From: Sulfurovum sp. XGS-02
GTDB lineage: Bacteria; Campylobacterota; Campylobacteria; Campylobacterales; Sulfurovaceae
Length of the DNA stretch: 64,000 nt
Assembly (NCBI RefSeq): GCF_023213175.1
Contig: NZ_CP093312.1
Span: 124,001-188,000, forward strand
Reading direction: 5' to 3'
In this document: in pieces, positions 61,773-64,000 of the stretch
How positions within the stretch are numbered: position 1 is the stretch's first letter
Layout of the letters: each line of letters begins with the position of its first letter
Translations under genes and position numbers: made by a program
The notes under the pieces: model-generated
Databases searched by the model: none
What the model was told of the DNA's origin: nothing
The model's input: only the letters and a program-made list of their open reading frames with translations

Positions 61773-62402
61773 ATGTTCAAAGCAAAAGTAAGGGCAACCT
61801 TGCTTGCTTTGGTACTTCCTCTTCTTCTAAACGCTAGTCATATACTCAAAGATGACATTCTAAAAATTGAAGCTGCACAACTCATCAATGAGATGGGTGA
61901 TGAACTTTTTTCAAAAACAGGTATTAATGGATATGTGATAGCAACCAATGAACACTTTCCTGTAGGTTTCAACCTGGTAGCGTATAGCAAGAAGTATGAG
62001 GCACAAATGAGCAAGCCTTATGTCTTATTTATATTTGCACCTCAGGCACGAATCACTGAGCAAGCAGATACAAAGGGCAGGGTAGCGTTGATCCCTTCAT
62101 CTGATGAAATCCGTGATTTATATGATAAAGATGATGTGGAAGATGCTGTAGTGGATATTGTCTCTTCGAAAGATAGTAACTCCGATGAAGATAAACATAA
62201 CATTGGTGTACTGCAGGCTTTTTCAGAGCTGGCAGAAGGCATTGCTGAGTCCAAAGGGATTAAACTGACCAAAACGATACCTAATGAGACACGGCATATG
62301 GTATGGGGCTTAAGTGTGCTTATCTACATCGGTTCATTCTTGGTACTCTGGATCTTTGCAATCAGACCACTATATATGAGGATAAAACATGGCAAAAAAT
62401 AG
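61773..62402 (+). CDS. Exported membrane-anchored protein of the cbb3 cluster, unknown family
   Basis: 209 residues: signal peptide (MFKAKVRATLLALVLPLLLNAS), a periplasmic domain (about 23-170) and a C-terminal membrane helix (about 177-199) followed by RIKHGKK. The periplasmic part has an alternating helix/strand pattern (NEMGDELFSKTG, KPYVLFIFAP, GRVALIPSSDEIRDLYD) faintly like TPM domains, but I would not assign it. It overlaps the FixH-like gene by 14 bases, so it belongs to the same operon. Confidence 0.75.
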   Translation: MFKAKVRATLLALVLPLLLNASHILKDDILKIEAAQLINEMGDELFSKTGINGYVIATNEHFPVGFNLVAYSKKYEAQMSKPYVLFIFAPQARITEQADTKGRVALIPSSDEIRDLYDKDDVEDAVVDIVSSKDSNSDEDKHNIGVLQAFSELAEGIAESKGIKLTKTIPNETRHMVWGLSVLIYIGSFLVLWIFAIRPLYMRIKHGKK

Positions 62403-62937
62403 CGGAAAAACATACTGGCCGCACATGATACTCGGCTTTCTTGTGCTTGGGATCACGTTAAGTTACTGGACGGTAAAGTCAGCATCGTCCATACCGGTGC
62501 AAGAGTCCAACCAGTATATGCTCAAATACCAAATGGCTGATATGAATATCAACCAGATCATGGAGAAAAGAAAAGCATTTGATACAGCATATGCAATTCA
62601 TCTATTGGATGTGGAAACGATGGTGATGACAGATAATGTGAACAGTAACCGTCCTCAACCAAACCCCGTGAAATTATCACAGGGGATGAATGCATTCACT
62701 TATGATGTGGTGACCAAAGAGGGGACCAGCGTATCAGATGCAAATGTCACCTTTTTGCTGACACGGCCTCACAGCAGGAGTGAAGATCAACTTTTCAAAA
62801 ATATTCCTTATGTGAACGGAAAATACCGGGTAACAGATGTGAATATCACCAAAGCGGGAAGGTACACCCTGCAGCTTAGAGCAGAAGTCGGTGATACGAT
62901 GGGTTACTCGGAAGTATCCGCTTACCTTAAACCATAA
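62389..62937 (+). CDS. FixH-like cbb3 assembly protein
   Basis: 182 residues: one N-terminal membrane helix (about 11-30) and a periplasmic beta-rich domain ending GRYTLQLRAEVGDTMGYSEVS, the FixH/CcoH pattern. FixH/CcoH is needed for assembly of the cbb3 oxidase. It is the last gene of the ccoN-to-fixH unit and is followed by a strong terminator. CcoG, CcoI and CcoS genes are not in the window. Confidence 0.75.
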   Translation: MAKNSGKTYWPHMILGFLVLGITLSYWTVKSASSIPVQESNQYMLKYQMADMNINQIMEKRKAFDTAYAIHLLDVETMVMTDNVNSNRPQPNPVKLSQGMNAFTYDVVTKEGTSVSDANVTFLLTRPHSRSEDQLFKNIPYVNGKYRVTDVNITKAGRYTLQLRAEVGDTMGYSEVSAYLKP

Positions 62938-62978
62938 GGTGTCACCCCGAGAGAGGGATTCACCTTCTCTCATCTTTA

Positions 62979-62999
62979 TCTGTCATATTGACAGATTTT
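62979..62999 (+). terminator. Intrinsic terminator of the cbb3 operon
   Basis: TCTGTCA-TAT-TGACAGA followed directly by TTTTTCCTTTTT, 42 bases after the FixH-like gene. A second, weaker hairpin (GAGAG...CTCTC) precedes it. Confidence 0.85.
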
Positions 63000-63036
63000 T
63001 CCTTTTTATCTTCTACACTATGCTATACTACTCAGC

Positions 63037-64000
63037 ATGAATCAACTCCATATTTATCCCACATCAAGAGCATTAAGGACAGTCAGTGCTGCACAGAAAG
63101 AACAAGAGGGTTTTCTCCCCGCACTCATGCGCATGGATGAGTTTGAACAGCGCGCTATTCTGTTAGAAGACAAAGTACAGATAGACCCGCTTCAGCGTAT
63201 TCTTCTTTTACGTGAAGCAGCCTCTTTTCAAGCCTTTGAAGCGTTGAACCTCAATCTTGAACTGGTGAGGTTCTTTACCAAGAGTGATGCACTGTTTAAA
63301 TTCTTTGAAGAGTTGGCTGCCGAACAGATAAGCTTTGAGACGTTGGCAGAGGCTGATGCCTATGCAGAGTTCGAGACACATCTTGGTATCCTGGAACAGC
63401 TTTTTGAGAACTATAGAGGACTGCTTGAGGCGCAGGGTTTTACCGACAAAGCATTAATCCCCCATGCCTACAGACTCAATGAGGGATTTTTACAAGCGTA
63501 TGAAAGTATAGAGATACATTTGGAAGGGTACTTGAGTCGCTTTGAACTGGAGCTGATAGAAAACATATCCAAGAGAACACAGCTTATCATACACTATACG
63601 ACCAGTCCGTTCAATGTGAAGATGCAGGAGCGTTTTGAAGCACTGGGGATGAGCTTGGAAAATGATGTAACTGTGAGTTTTGACCTGACAGAGAGAAAAA
63701 TACTTTCGACCAGGCCCAATAAGGCAAAGATCAATGCAAATGTCTTCGCTGTGGAAGAACGACAGGAACAGATCGCTGTGGCATTTGTAGAGATAGAAAA
63801 GATGGTACGTTCGGGCATTCCTCCCGAAGAGATCGTGCTGATCCTGCCTGATGAGGATTTCAAAGAGCATTTTACGCTTTATGACACCCATAATAACCTG
63901 AACTTTGCGATGGGGTATGACTACTCCAACGGCCGTATCTACAAATCGCTTGAAGCACTCTATAGCTATTGGCAGAACTTTGACAGTGAGCACAGAGCGC
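63037..64000 (+). CDS. AddB-like helicase/nuclease family protein, 5' part (runs off the window)
   Basis: The frame is open from an ATG at 63037 to the window end, 321 codons with no stop. It starts MNQLHIYPTSRALRTVSAAQ and contains FEQRAILLEDKVQIDPLQRILLLREAA, VAFVEIEKMVRSGIPPEEIVLILPDE and FAMGYDYSNGRIYKSLEALY. The last two read like the inactivated helicase core of the AddB/RecBCD-type PD-(D/E)XK nuclease proteins of Campylobacterota. The nuclease end is outside the window, so the call is provisional. A weak -10-like TATACT stands very close to the start; no strong ribosome site is seen. Confidence 0.65.
   Translation, partial: MNQLHIYPTSRALRTVSAAQKEQEGFLPALMRMDEFEQRAILLEDKVQIDPLQRILLLREAASFQAFEALNLNLELVRFFTKSDALFKFFEELAAEQISFETLAEADAYAEFETHLGILEQLFENYRGLLEAQGFTDKALIPHAYRLNEGFLQAYESIEIHLEGYLSRFELELIENISKRTQLIIHYTTSPFNVKMQERFEALGMSLENDVTVSFDLTERKILSTRPNKAKINANVFAVEERQEQIAVAFVEIEKMVRSGIPPEEIVLILPDEDFKEHFTLYDTHNNLNFAMGYDYSNGRIYKSLEALYSYWQNFDSEHRA

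Overview
The window looks like a piece of a chromosome from a Campylobacterota (epsilonproteobacterial) bacterium, most likely Sulfurovum-like. This rests on the family-specific gene set: ccoNOQP followed by a DUF4006 gene and a FixH-like gene, a CiaB-like protein, a 125-residue short-type QueF, LeuC of the ~425-residue type, and DUF507 and DUF2853 genes. The AT-leaning base composition and TATAAT-type -10 boxes with little visible -35 also fit. rpoB and rpoC are separate genes here, not fused as in Helicobacter and Wolinella. I see no rRNA, tRNA, CRISPR array, insertion sequence or prophage. Coding density is high and most of the window is core metabolism.

Layout. Bases 1-10,700 (+) hold the end of rpoB, then rpoC and the str operon rpsL-rpsG-fusA. 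Bases 10,900-12,000 hold small conserved or regulatory genes. Bases 12,054-19,670 (-) are a long same-strand cluster: cdsA, dxr, an RBBP9-type hydrolase, tsaD, gyrB, a membrane GGDEF/EAL protein with degenerate motifs, and queF. An NFACT/RqcH protein (-) diverges from leuC (+). Bases 22,511-27,810 (-) are purT, a VKOR-thioredoxin fusion, a 2-hydroxyacid dehydrogenase and an unusual fumarate reductase-like AB pair without a membrane anchor. rpsU (-) diverges from nnr-purN (+), followed by thpR, a CBS-domain site-2 protease and a DUF4389 protein.

Bases 32,477-33,420 are the one clearly accessory-looking patch: an orphan gene with foreign-looking arginine codons, bracketed by three related inverted repeats. 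After it come a small membrane protein, a MATE exporter, an SDR, aroK, an unexplained structured non-coding stretch (about 36,840-36,990), ispA, tkt, a YajR-like MFS exporter, rdgB, the CiaB-like metallopeptidase candidate, a class V aminotransferase, hisZ, purA, a DUF507 gene, carA and ddl.

Bases 51,121-62,937 are respiratory: two terminal oxidases side by side. The first is an A2-type (YSHP-motif) haem-copper oxidase cluster (sco-coxA-coxC-coxD-coxB-ctaB) whose subunit II carries two extra c-haem sites. The second is a cbb3 oxidase cluster (ccoN-O-Q-P, DUF4006, a 33-codon micro-ORF, an unknown membrane protein, fixH-like). The most striking observation is that the C-terminal haem-c module of CoxB is nearly the same protein as that of CcoP (77 of 100 aligned residues identical by my hand count), although the two oxidases belong to different haem-copper families. 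The window ends inside an AddB-like nuclease/helicase gene.
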